64,000 nt of DNA, taken from AP-15 sp963732095. GTDB lineage: Bacteria > Pseudomonadota > Alphaproteobacteria > ATCC43930 > CGMCC-115725. The stretch spans positions 62,001-126,000 of the forward strand of contig CAVSZA010000024.1 of the NCBI GenBank assembly GCA_963732095.1, in the 5' to 3' direction. Position numbers and translations under genes: made by a program. The notes under the pieces are model-generated. The model worked only from the letters and a program-made list of their open reading frames with translations, made no database searches and was not told where the DNA came from. Below are positions 43,423-51,227 of this stretch, in pieces; the stretch's first letter is position 1; every line of letters begins with the position of its first letter.

Positions 43423-43790
43423 AACAACCTGCCTCCGGCCTGTCCATCTCCCTCGCCCCGCTTGCGGGGAGAGGGCGGGGTGAGGGGCCATTTTTCGAGT
43501 TCGGCCTCGAGCGCTTCGAGAACCCCATCAAGGTTATCGATGACATCGTTGTTCCAGAAGCGGATCACGCGATAGCCAAGGGCGCATAGCTCGCTGTCGC
43601 GCCGCCCGTCTTCGGGGCGGTCCGCATGCTGGCCGCCATCGAGTTCCACGATCAAGTGCCGGTCTCGACAAACGAAGTCGACGTAATATCGGCCAATCGG
43701 CTCTCGGCGGACAAACTTGCAGCCGCAAAGTCGCCGGCCGCGGATGCGTGACCACAACGCGAATTCCGCTGGCGTCAGGGCGCGCCGCAA
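43419..43790 (-). CDS. DUF559 endonuclease-domain protein, start uncertain
   Basis: 123 residues from a TTG at 43790. LTPAEFALWSRIRGRRLCGCKF (about 5-26), YYVDFVCRDRHLIVELDGGQH (35-55) and YRVIRFWNNDVIDN are the PD-(D/E)xK/Vsr-like core of DUF559 proteins. No ATG or GTG occurs between here and the upstream stop at 43839, although family homology seems to extend upstream (RTERARSL), so its start may be displaced. The last 20 residues (PLTPPSPRKRGEGDG) are encoded by a palindromic repeat. Confidence 0.8.
   Translation of the reverse strand: MRRALTPAEFALWSRIRGRRLCGCKFVRREPIGRYYVDFVCRDRHLIVELDGGQHADRPEDGRRDSELCALGYRVIRFWNNDVIDNLDGVLEALEAELEKWPLTPPSPRKRGEGDGQAGGRLF
43449..43486. repeat. GC-rich palindromic repeat inside the DUF559 3' end
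   Basis: ctcgccccgcttgcggggagag with flanking gggcggggtgagggg. Same family as 43861-43912 and 14842-14932. It is translated as the C-terminal tail of the DUF559 protein. Confidence 0.75.
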
Positions 43791-43860
43791 CGATCGTGCC
43801 CGCTCCGTGCGCCCTTTGGTCGTTGCCCCGCAACGCGGCTATCCTTCCGGCTCGACGGCT

Positions 43861-43912
43861 TGCCCCTCACCCCGCCCCTCCCCCCGCAAGCGGGCGCAAG
43901 CGGGGCGAGGGA
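43861..43912. repeat. GC-rich palindromic repeat upstream of the DUF559 gene
   Basis: Runs cccctcaccccgcccctcc then ccgcaagcgggcgcaagcgggg. Together with 43449-43486 it brackets the DUF559 gene, in inverted relative orientation, so the gene sits between two copies. Confidence 0.75.
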
Positions 43913-44312
43913 GTTGCCACGCCGTCTGCATCGGGAGCTTCCACCAACTCGTCCGCAGACCGGACTTTCTCATCGGTTACATCTCACGGTTAACATATCG
44001 CCTTAGAACACAACGGAAACTTACATCAAACATCCCGCGCCGCTTGATATCGCGGAAGCCCGCGCACGACCGGCCTTTACGACCGGCGCAGCGATGACCT
44101 GAGTGGATGAAATGAAGAAATCGGCTCTCAGCGCCGCGAGATCCGTCAGCAGCTTCAGAATTTATAATCTCAGGCTGTCATCCGCCGTCCCTATAGCTTC
44201 TTCAAAGCCCAGCAAATCCGCGAATATGCTGAGGTGCTCGGTATACGAGGGCGGCTTGAGATCTGGCATCGGTGGTTTCTCAGGCTCCTTTGACTTTAAG
44301 TCCGTGCCGCGC
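43913..44312. other. Intergenic, nothing recognised
   Basis: 400 bp between the repeat and the brnA stop. The stretch is AT-richer than average (43980-44060). No reading frame shows family features; a short remnant cannot be excluded. Confidence 0.4.
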
Positions 44313-44660
44313 TCAATGACGATGCCCCTGTCGATCCATGAAGCTGCGCAGCACGGCGTTCATGCGGCCCTGCCAGCCGCGACCGGCGCGCTTGAAGAAG
44401 TCGAGCACGTCCGCGTCAAAGCGCATCGTGACCTGACGCTTATTCTCTCCTGGCCGCCGCATCAGCCCGGTCGCGGCATCGGCGCGGCTCACCCAATCGC
44501 CGGGAACCCCCTCCCAGGCGGGATCGCTCGCCATGTCCGCCGCCAGCTCGTCCTCGGTCTTGACGGCGACCGCCGCCCAATCGGTTCTGTCCTCGCCGCG
44601 TGCTTTCTTCGCCGCGAGCTCGTCAGCCGTGTATCTGCTGATATTGCCTTTTTTCCTCAT
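44313..44660 (-). CDS. brnA: BrnA-family antitoxin
   Basis: 115 residues. RQVTMRFDADVLDFFKRAGRGWQGRMNAVLRSFMD (in two parts, about 76-110) is the ribbon-helix-helix DNA-binding end typical of BrnA, whose N-terminal part covers the toxin. BrnA proteins neutralise BrnT and repress their own promoter. It follows a brnT gene carrying an internal TGA. If the toxin is really lost, the antitoxin remains as an orphan. Confidence 0.88.
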   Translation of the reverse strand: MRKKGNISRYTADELAAKKARGEDRTDWAAVAVKTEDELAADMASDPAWEGVPGDWVSRADAATGLMRRPGENKRQVTMRFDADVLDFFKRAGRGWQGRMNAVLRSFMDRQGHRH

Positions 44661-44895
44661 CCCTCCTCACCGAAATAATCCTGCAAACGTCTGCGCCGCG
44701 CTGCGTTCAGGCCACGGCCATCATCACGCCGTCCAGCTCGCCAATGCTTAAAATCCTGTCCTCCCGGCCACGGGAAGACTGAGCGTCGAGCCGGGCGTCG
44801 AGCCGGGCCCTTCCGTGGAAAAGGCGCGCGGCGTGAATGAAATCGAAGCCGTGCTTTGCCATGTTCCACAGCCGTTTTTCCTCGTCCCGGCTCAA
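44623..44895 (-). pseudogene. brnT: BrnT-family toxin gene with in-frame TGA
   Basis: From a TTG at 44895 (GGGAG 9 bases upstream) the frame reads LSRDEEKRLWNMAKHGFDF, HAARLFHGRA and EDRILSIGELDGVMMAVA, the BrnT core, then meets TGA at 44707-44709. The same frame continues with TQRGADVCRIISVRRDEEKR and ends about 12 codons inside brnA. BrnT proteins have a Trp or Tyr-like residue at this point (VxYTxRG), so TGA probably replaced TGG. The stop removes the last strand and the RIISxRR segment with catalytic residues. Confidence 0.8.
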
Positions 44896-44922
44896 ATCAC
44901 ATAGGCTCCCGTTTGTAGCTAC

Positions 44923-44951
44923 ATTATAACTACTATTGCCTCCGCAGGCAA
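44923..44951 (-). promoter_or_regulatory. Sigma-70-type promoter of brnT-brnA
   Basis: On the minus strand TTGCCT (44951-44946) and a perfect TATAAT (44928-44923) are spaced by exactly 17 bp, 27 bp before the brnT TTG. The surrounding DNA is AT-rich compared with its neighbourhood. It is the clearest promoter in the window and the expected target of BrnA repression. Confidence 0.75.
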
Positions 44952-45160
44952 GGGAAGAAAGCATCTAAAAACCGGGGCGCGTTCCCTTGGAACCGCGCGG
45001 CTACTCGGCGCTGCACTTGGATGACGGCGCGAGCCGCGATTCCAGGGGGCCGCGCAACGCCACTTCCACGGAGTGCTGCCGCTGAGGGGCAGGGTGCGGT
45101 TCGCGCGCACCCAGCCCGCCTTCTAATGGTCGTGGGAGGCAGAGTCGTGGCCGCGCAAGA

Positions 45161-45535
45161 TTAACCCCAGGTGGCTTGACCGCCTACGGCTGTGATCGTG
45201 ATGTGGCCCATGGTCGTATTGGCCTTGGCGCCGTGCCAATGGCGTTCGCCGGCTTTGATGTGCACGACGTCGCCGATATTGATCTCGCGCTGCTCGTGCT
45301 CCGTCGCCACCATGCCGGAGCCCGAGGTCACGACCAGGATCTGGTCGCAAGTATGGGTATGCCAGCCCGTGGTGCAGCCTTGGCTGAAGTTCACGACGCT
45401 GCAGTTGTAGTTTGCGGAGTCCCCGGGCTCGATGATGGTCTGACGCGACCGGGAAACCGGGCCGGTCCAGCCTTCGATCCGCTCGGCGCCTTCTACTGGC
45501 ACATTCGGTATGTCTTTGAGTGTGACTACCTTCAT
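45161..45535 (-). CDS. Single-domain cupin protein
   Basis: 124 residues, GAGGAG before the ATG. Cupin motif 1 is GWHTHTCDQILVVTSGSG (H59, H61, Q65) and motif 2 is GDVVHIKAGERHWHGA (H99, H101). The histidines could bind one metal ion, and the Gln replaces the usual Glu. Small cupins range from enzymes to sugar-binding proteins; no substrate can be inferred. It stands alone between the brnT promoter region and an amine oxidase gene. Confidence 0.87.
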   Translation of the reverse strand: MKVVTLKDIPNVPVEGAERIEGWTGPVSRSRQTIIEPGDSANYNCSVVNFSQGCTTGWHTHTCDQILVVTSGSGMVATEHEQREINIGDVVHIKAGERHWHGAKANTTMGHITITAVGGQATWG

Positions 45536-45722
45536 GACGACTGTCTCCTCGTATTGGCGGGTTCAGGGTATCCGAAATCCGCTTCGACGCAAAATTGCCA
45601 ACTTCCTGTCGTATCCTCCGAATGGTGCGGGCGGCGACGGGATATGGCGTGATTGCAACCAGTGAGAGAGTATTGGCTGTAGACGTGCTGCAGAAACAGC
45701 CAGGCGTCATAAACTACTCTAC

Positions 45723-46979
45723 TCAAAGCTTTATTTGCGCCAAACTCGCGAGGGCGGCTTCGGCAGCGGTGAGGCCGGAGAGATAAGCGCCGTGCGCGGT
45801 CGAGAAGAAATTGGGCGAGGTGGCCTCGCCGGCGAAGAACAGGCGGTTGTCGACCGGTGCGGCGAGCACGGCGCGGTCCTCGGCATGGCCCGGCAATGCA
45901 TAGGAGTAGGACCCGCGCGACCATTGGTCTTGCAGCCAGGCGGTCGAGGCGAGCGGCGCTATCTTGCGGCGAATGTCGTTGCCGAAGAGGCGCGCGAGCT
46001 CGTCGGCGGCGAAGGAGAACATCGGCCCCTGCCCTTCCCGCTCGAGCGCCGCCGCGAACCGCCCGCCGAAAAAGGTGTAGATCGCCGGCCGATCGAGGGG
46101 CCGCACCTGGTAGGTCATCGTTTCTCGCGAATTCGTCGAGCCAACAAGAAACATGTCCGGCTCGATCCTGGGAAGCGATCCCGTCAGCGAGATGAAAAGC
46201 TTGTCGTCGACGCCGAGCGGCAAACCGGAGGCCGCCGCGAGCTTATCGGGCAACGGCGGGTCGAAACGCAGCACCTCGGCGGCGAGGATCGAGGTCGGCA
46301 CGGTGACGATGACCCGCCGCGCCGTCACCGTGCCGCGCGTCGTTTCGAGCCGGATCGCCCGGCCGCCATGGTCGATGCGCGAGACCGCCGCGCCGAGCGC
46401 CACCGGAAGGCCCTCCGCGAGTCTCTGGAAAAGCCGGCCATAGCCCTCCCGCAGCCGCCAGTTGGTCCCGCTGTCCTCGTAGCGGACATAGTCTTTGACC
46501 GAGACGCGGTCGAGCTCGGCGCCGTTCCCCCAGGTGCTGGTCGCGTCGAGCAGCTCGTTCCAGCGCCCGCCGGGCGGCACCAGGCTCGCCAATGGCCGGT
46601 CGGCCGGTTCGGCGGCGGCTTTCCGGCGCACCCGACCTTGCGTTTCACGGGTGGCGAGCCAATCGGCTTCGGCCTCGACCGTCTCGCCGCTGCGGCGCAG
46701 GCGGGTTGTCCATTCCGGCGGACGGTGGTGGATCGCGAACCCGAATTCCCGGGCAATCGGCGACAGTGGGTTGCGGTCGGCCGAATGCAACCATTCGGCG
46801 CCGCGGTCGAGCGGAAACCCGGCCGGCTCGATCGTGTGCACGCGGCCGCCGACCCGGTCTCGCGCTTCGAGCACGAGGACCGAGACGGTGCCTTTGTCGA
46901 TCAGCTGTCGTGCCGCGCCGATCCCGGCGGCGCCCGCGCCGACAATCGCGACATCAACCTCCGATCGCAACTCCGCCAT
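45723..46979 (-). CDS. Flavin monoamine oxidase-family FAD oxidoreductase
   Basis: 418 residues. VAIVGAGAAGIGAARQL (10-26) binds FAD, EARDRVGGRVHT (38-49) and DRGAEWLHS follow as in amine oxidases, and the C-terminal FAGEATSPNFFSTAHGAYLSG (about 384-404) closes the flavin site. LREGYGRLFQRLAEGL is the conserved middle motif. It would oxidise a primary amine or polyamine with O2. The covalent-flavin cysteine of MAO is absent from this segment. The start of the next gene downstream (46983) is upstream of it by 3 bp on the same strand, suggesting an operon. Confidence 0.9.
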   Translation of the reverse strand: MAELRSEVDVAIVGAGAAGIGAARQLIDKGTVSVLVLEARDRVGGRVHTIEPAGFPLDRGAEWLHSADRNPLSPIAREFGFAIHHRPPEWTTRLRRSGETVEAEADWLATRETQGRVRRKAAAEPADRPLASLVPPGGRWNELLDATSTWGNGAELDRVSVKDYVRYEDSGTNWRLREGYGRLFQRLAEGLPVALGAAVSRIDHGGRAIRLETTRGTVTARRVIVTVPTSILAAEVLRFDPPLPDKLAAASGLPLGVDDKLFISLTGSLPRIEPDMFLVGSTNSRETMTYQVRPLDRPAIYTFFGGRFAAALEREGQGPMFSFAADELARLFGNDIRRKIAPLASTAWLQDQWSRGSYSYALPGHAEDRAVLAAPVDNRLFFAGEATSPNFFSTAHGAYLSGLTAAEAALASLAQIKL

Positions 46980-46982
46980 AGC

Positions 46983-47720
46983 TCAGCGGCGCGCCGAGCG
47001 GATCTCGGGGGCGGCCGCGGCAATCTCGCTGACCAATTTGTTGGCCATCGCGTCGGCGAAGGAGTGAAAATCCTCGACAACCCGCAGAAAAGCGCCCGGA
47101 CCGCCGATGACGTTCTGCCGATACCATTCGGGGAGACCGCCCGGCGGCTGGGTGTGGAATGCGTAGCCCGGGTTCGGCTTGTCGTTGACGATGGCGAGCC
47201 CGTTGATCGTCACCCCCTGCCCCACCGCCTGATCGCGCGCGTCGGTGACCGGCCGGCCGGAATTGTTGGTGCCGTCGCCGGAGATGTCGATGATGTGCCG
47301 GTTGGCGCGCGGTTGCGCCGCCGCAAAACGCTCCATTGCGAAATCGATGGCGCCGCTGATCGAGGTGCGGCCGATAAACGAGCGCGGCGGGGCGAGGATC
47401 GCCGCCGCGAGACCGCCGGCATCCTCCTCGTCGCGGATCACCGTCCAGTCGGCGACGACGTTCTGCTCCCCGGCGCCCGACCATTCGACAAAGCAGATCG
47501 CGATCGTGCCGGTCGTCCCGCCGCGGATCGCCGCGAGCACGCGCGGGTCGGTCAACGCCGCAGAGTAGCCCTTACGCTGCAGCGCGAATTCGCTTTCGTC
47601 GATGCTGCGCGACACATCGGCGGCAAGCACGAGCAAGAGATCGGTGGTCTGCGCGCCCACTCCTCCGCCGAAGGCGAGCAGGGCAGCCAGGAAGACCGCA
47701 GCCGAAACAGCAGATCGCAT
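46983..47720 (-). CDS. DUF1194 protein with von Willebrand factor A fold
   Basis: 245 residues from the ATG at 47720 (MRSAVSAAVFLAALLAFGG signal peptide); a longer reading from 47807 lacks support. LLLVLAADVSRSIDESEFALQR contains the DxSxS metal-site motif, and HIIDISGDGTNNSG the second. DUF1194 proteins are exported VWA proteins of unknown partner. It directly precedes the amine oxidase on the same strand. Confidence 0.9.
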   Translation of the reverse strand: MRSAVSAAVFLAALLAFGGGVGAQTTDLLLVLAADVSRSIDESEFALQRKGYSAALTDPRVLAAIRGGTTGTIAICFVEWSGAGEQNVVADWTVIRDEEDAGGLAAAILAPPRSFIGRTSISGAIDFAMERFAAAQPRANRHIIDISGDGTNNSGRPVTDARDQAVGQGVTINGLAIVNDKPNPGYAFHTQPPGGLPEWYRQNVIGGPGAFLRVVEDFHSFADAMANKLVSEIAAAAPEIRSARR

Positions 47721-47831
47721 CGGGGGCACCCTCGTGATCGAAGGGCGAGGATAGGCCGAGCGGTAGCGTCGCGGAAGGGTGTCGCCGGACGCGTAGCGGA
47801 ACCCCACATCTCCGGTCGGAGATTACCGACT

Positions 47832-48257
47832 ATGCACATCGCCCAGACCCGCCTTTCGATCGATACCGCGCCGCGCGAGATCAAGGAGATCACCGCCGAG
47901 GTTGCGCACTGGACCGAGCGCCAACGCCTCTCGGTCGACCTACTCACCCTCTACATCCCGCACACTTCGGCGTCGCTGCTGATCCAGGAGAATGCATCGC
48001 CCGACGTTCCGCGCGACCTCGACGCCTTTCTGCGCCGCATCGTGCCCGAGGATGTCGCGCTCTACCGCCACAACGACGAAGGGCCGGACGACATGCCGGC
48101 CCACATCAAGAGCGCGCTGACCCAAACGCAGCTCAGTATCCCCGTCACCGACAGGCGGCTGCAGCTCGGCACCTGGCAGGGCATCTTCCTGCTCGAGCAC
48201 CGCGCCTCGCCGCACCGCCGCGAGCTTGTGCTGACCCTGATCGGTGAAGAGGAGTAG
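47832..48257 (+). CDS. YjbQ/UPF0047 family protein
   Basis: 141 residues. LYIPHTSASLLIQENASPDV (about 41-60) and HIKSALTQTQLSIPVTDRRLQLGTWQGIFLLEHR (in two parts) are the family signature; H44 and other His residues form the conserved pocket. Described as a secondary thiamine-phosphate synthase activity, though its main function is unsettled. It is divergent from the DUF1194 gene and converges on the SDR gene. Confidence 0.93.
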   Translation: MHIAQTRLSIDTAPREIKEITAEVAHWTERQRLSVDLLTLYIPHTSASLLIQENASPDVPRDLDAFLRRIVPEDVALYRHNDEGPDDMPAHIKSALTQTQLSIPVTDRRLQLGTWQGIFLLEHRASPHRRELVLTLIGEEE

Positions 48258-48266
48258 CTGCGTCTG

Positions 48267-49073
48267 TCAGCTCTGCATGGCCTGGGTAACGGCGCCGCCG
48301 GTGGCGGTGCGGCCGCCGTCGATGACGTATTGCGCGCCGGTGATCGCGGAGGCGAGGTCGGAGCACAGGAAGAGGACGGTGTTGGCGATTTCCTCCGGGT
48401 TGACGTAGCGGCCCATTGGGATGGCCGATTGGTAACGGCGGCTGACGCTCGCCGGGTCGGAGGGGTTGAGCTGGGCTTCGAGCGAATGGATCATCCGCGT
48501 GTCGACCGGGCCGGGGCAGACGGCGTTGACGCGGATCCCTTGCCGGGCGACCTCGCCGGCGGCGGTCTTTGTGAGTCCGATCACCGCGTGCTTCGAGGCG
48601 ACATAGGCGGGCATCCCGGGAGTTGCTACGAGGCCAGCGACCGAGGCGGTGTTGACGATCGCGCCGCGCTTCTGCTGCAGCATGACCGGCAACACGTGGC
48701 GCAGGCCGAGGAATACCCCCTTGACGTTGACGCCGATGACCGCGTCGAACATGTCCTCGTCATATTCGGCGGTGTGCGCCCATCTGCCTTCGATGCCGGC
48801 GTTGTTGAAAAAGCAGTCGATCGCGCCGTAGGCGTCGAGCGCCGCCTTGACGTAGTTCCGCACCTCGGCCGATTTGGTCACGTCGGCAGAGACGAAGCGC
48901 GCTTCGCCGCCCTGCTGCCGAATGACCCCGGCGGTCGCCTCACCGGCCGCGCTGTCACGGTCGACGAGAACGACCTTGGCGCCGCCCTCGGCGAAACCGA
49001 GCGCGGTGGCGCGGCCAATGCCGTTCGCGCCGCCGGTGATCAGCGCGACCTTGCCGGTAAAATCCAGATCCAT
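48267..49073 (-). CDS. SDR-family oxidoreductase
   Basis: 268 residues. TGGANGIG (13-20), Asp38 (VLVDRDS), NNAG (90-93), catalytic S144, Y157 and K161. The C-terminal GAQYVIDGGRTATGG is standard. The Asp favours NAD. Close to glucose 1-dehydrogenase/cyclopentanol dehydrogenase types by pattern, but the substrate is not readable. The FMN reductase gene precedes it by 19 bp on the same strand, so both may be co-transcribed. Confidence 0.92.
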   Translation of the reverse strand: MDLDFTGKVALITGGANGIGRATALGFAEGGAKVVLVDRDSAAGEATAGVIRQQGGEARFVSADVTKSAEVRNYVKAALDAYGAIDCFFNNAGIEGRWAHTAEYDEDMFDAVIGVNVKGVFLGLRHVLPVMLQQKRGAIVNTASVAGLVATPGMPAYVASKHAVIGLTKTAAGEVARQGIRVNAVCPGPVDTRMIHSLEAQLNPSDPASVSRRYQSAIPMGRYVNPEEIANTVLFLCSDLASAITGAQYVIDGGRTATGGAVTQAMQS

Positions 49074-49092
49074 GGCGTTCCTCCCTTCACGG

Positions 49093-49662
49093 TCAATTCT
49101 TGCGGCCGATCAGCCGCGTCCATTTTTCGAGGGCGACGAGCATGTCGCGGATAAACCCGCGCGCCGCATCGTCGGTCAAGCGCCCCGAGAAGTCGAATTT
49201 GGTCTGCGCCTGGCCGATCTGCACCTCGGGTTTGTTCAACGGGTGCATGTCGAGATAGACGCAACTGCGGCGCAGATCGTATTGGGCGCGCGCCGAGCCC
49301 GACATCCCGGCGGCGGCGCCCATGATCGCCACCGGCTTGCCGGCAAAGGGCTGGTCGGGTGGGCGCGAGGCCCAGTCGATCGCGTTCTTCAAGACGCCGG
49401 ACATCGAGTAGTTGTATTCCGGAGTCACAAAGAGCAGCGCGTTGGCCGCGGCGATCTGGGCGCGCAACCGCTCGACCGGCGGCGGGAAGCCGAGCGCGCG
49501 GACGTCTTCGTTGTAGAGCGGGATCGAGCCGATTTCGGCGGTCTCGATCGTCATGCCCGGCGGCTTCTCCTCGATCGCGGCGCGCAGCGCCGCCTTGTTG
49601 TACGAGCCTTGGCGCAAACTGCCGCAAATGGCGAGAACCGTGATGGCTTTTCCTTCGCTCAT
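49093..49662 (-). CDS. NADPH-dependent FMN reductase
   Basis: 189 residues. LAICGSLRQGSYNKAALRAA (about 10-29) is the flavin phosphate loop, and FVTPEYNYSMSGVLKNAIDWASRP (about 78-101) the second flavodoxin-like motif. Such enzymes reduce free FMN, azo dyes or quinones and could supply FMNH2 to one of the three LLM monooxygenases in this window. It is transcribed with the SDR gene. Confidence 0.92.
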   Translation of the reverse strand: MSEGKAITVLAICGSLRQGSYNKAALRAAIEEKPPGMTIETAEIGSIPLYNEDVRALGFPPPVERLRAQIAAANALLFVTPEYNYSMSGVLKNAIDWASRPPDQPFAGKPVAIMGAAAGMSGSARAQYDLRRSCVYLDMHPLNKPEVQIGQAQTKFDFSGRLTDDAARGFIRDMLVALEKWTRLIGRKN

Positions 49663-49756
49663 GTCCCTCTCCGGTAAACACGCCGAGCTTTACTCCGCTT
49701 CGGCAACGGATATAAACCCCTGACATAAGAAGTGAAACTGCAGGGAGGCAGGGATC

Positions 49757-51088
49757 ATGGCGCACATCGCTCGACGCAGGCTGCTGCAGCTTTCCGGCGC
49801 CAGTGTGATGGCGGCGGGCACCGGCGGCATCACCGGGCTTCTCGCGGCGGGACGCGCGCCCGCCTATGCTCAAGGCACCACGGTGCACTGGCTGCGCTGG
49901 GCGGATTTCGTCCCGGCCTCCGATCAATTGCTGCGCAACCAGATCGCTCCCGAATGCGAGAAGGCGCTCGGCCTTAAGCTGACGCTCGAGATGATCAACG
50001 CCAACGACATTCAGGCGCGCGTCACCTCCGCGGTCCAATCGGGGAGCGGCCCGGACATTATCCTCGTGGTCAACAACTGGCCGCAGCTCTACGCCGACAG
50101 CGTCGCCGATGTCAGCGATTTAGCCGAGGAGATCGGCAAGGCGCAGGGTGGCTTTTATGATGTTTCCCGAGTGGTCGCCAGTGATGGGAAGAAATGGATC
50201 GCCATGCCTTGGACCGTCGGCGGCGGGCTGCTGACCAATCGCAGGTCGTGGTTCGCGGAGATCGGTTACAGCGACGGCAAGTTTCCGGAGACTTGGGAAG
50301 AATACCGCGCCGCCGGAAAGAAGCTGAAGGCGCAGGGCCGTCCCTTTGGTCAAACTCTCGGCCATACTTTCGGCGACGCACCCGTATTCTGGTACCCGTT
50401 TCTGTGGTCATGGGGCGGCAAGGAGGTCGAGGCGGACGGCAAAACTGTGGTGCTGAACAGCAAGGAGTCCCTCGACTCGGTCAAATTCGCGGTCGGCTTC
50501 TGGAACGACTGCTGCGATCCGGGCGGCCTCGCCTGGGATGATTCGAGCAACAACCGGGCTCTTCTCTCCGGAACCGTGAGCTCGACCAATAACGGCGCTT
50601 CGATCTATCTCGAGGCCAAGAAGAAGCCGGAAACGTACTTGACCGAGACCGGCACGCCTTTGTGGAAGGACATCTTTCACACGCGGCTGCCCAAGGGCTC
50701 CGGTGGTCAGTTCAGCCTGCCTTTCCCATTCTCGGACATGGTCATGGGGTATTCCAAAAATCAAAAGGGCGCCAAAGAGTTTTTGCGGTGGGTTCACTCG
50801 AAACCGGTCTACGACCAGTGGTTCACCTCGCAGCAAGGGTTTACCCTTGGGCCGACCCTGGAGTGGCAGAACCACCCGCTCTGGGAGAATGATCCGACGA
50901 TGCTGCCGTTCCGTTCGCTTGCGGACATCGGGAGAGTCGCCGGATATGCCGGCCCGCCGCGGCGCGCGGCGGCCGAGGCCGTGACCAAATACATTGTTAC
51001 GGATATGTATGCGAAGGCGGTGCAGGGCATGCCGGCCGAGGACGCCGTCAAGTGGGCCCATGGCGAGCTGGTGAAGATCTACACTTGA
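49757..51088 (+). CDS. Extracellular sugar-binding protein of CUT1 ABC transporter, paralogue 1
   Basis: 443 residues. Tat-type signal ARRRLLQLSGASVMAAGTG with the twin Arg and cut after PAYAQ. Then HWLRWADFVPASDQLLRN, a binding-protein fold (PF01547-like) with SGPDIILVVNNWPQLYAD and WGGKEVEADGKTVVLNSKES. It leads the transporter gene cluster and is very similar to the proteins at 51228 and 55994 (common segments such as GKAQGG, LWSWGGKEV, WAHGELVKIY). Sugar not predictable. Confidence 0.9.
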   Translation: MAHIARRRLLQLSGASVMAAGTGGITGLLAAGRAPAYAQGTTVHWLRWADFVPASDQLLRNQIAPECEKALGLKLTLEMINANDIQARVTSAVQSGSGPDIILVVNNWPQLYADSVADVSDLAEEIGKAQGGFYDVSRVVASDGKKWIAMPWTVGGGLLTNRRSWFAEIGYSDGKFPETWEEYRAAGKKLKAQGRPFGQTLGHTFGDAPVFWYPFLWSWGGKEVEADGKTVVLNSKESLDSVKFAVGFWNDCCDPGGLAWDDSSNNRALLSGTVSSTNNGASIYLEAKKKPETYLTETGTPLWKDIFHTRLPKGSGGQFSLPFPFSDMVMGYSKNQKGAKEFLRWVHSKPVYDQWFTSQQGFTLGPTLEWQNHPLWENDPTMLPFRSLADIGRVAGYAGPPRRAAAEAVTKYIVTDMYAKAVQGMPAEDAVKWAHGELVKIYT

Positions 51089-51227
51089 GCGACCCGACTT
51101 TTCGCGAACTCGGCGGGTTGCTCGCGTCCCGGTTGCAGAGCCGCCCCGATCCGACTTGTGCCTCGGCTCAGTCGGATCTAAACATCCCATTCGCAGGCGG
51201 AATGTCTCGGGCGTAGGGAGGAATGAC

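Noticed and set aside
44707..44709. TGA read as tryptophan (alternative genetic code)
   Set aside because: Many intact genes here end in TGA, e.g. at 765-767 and 49090s-type stops, and no other gene has an internal TGA, so a single mutation or error is simpler.
45735..47831. Plus-strand frame that runs unbroken into the YjbQ gene
   Set aside because: The upstream part is antisense to the amine oxidase and DUF1194 genes. YjbQ homology begins exactly at the ATG at 47832.
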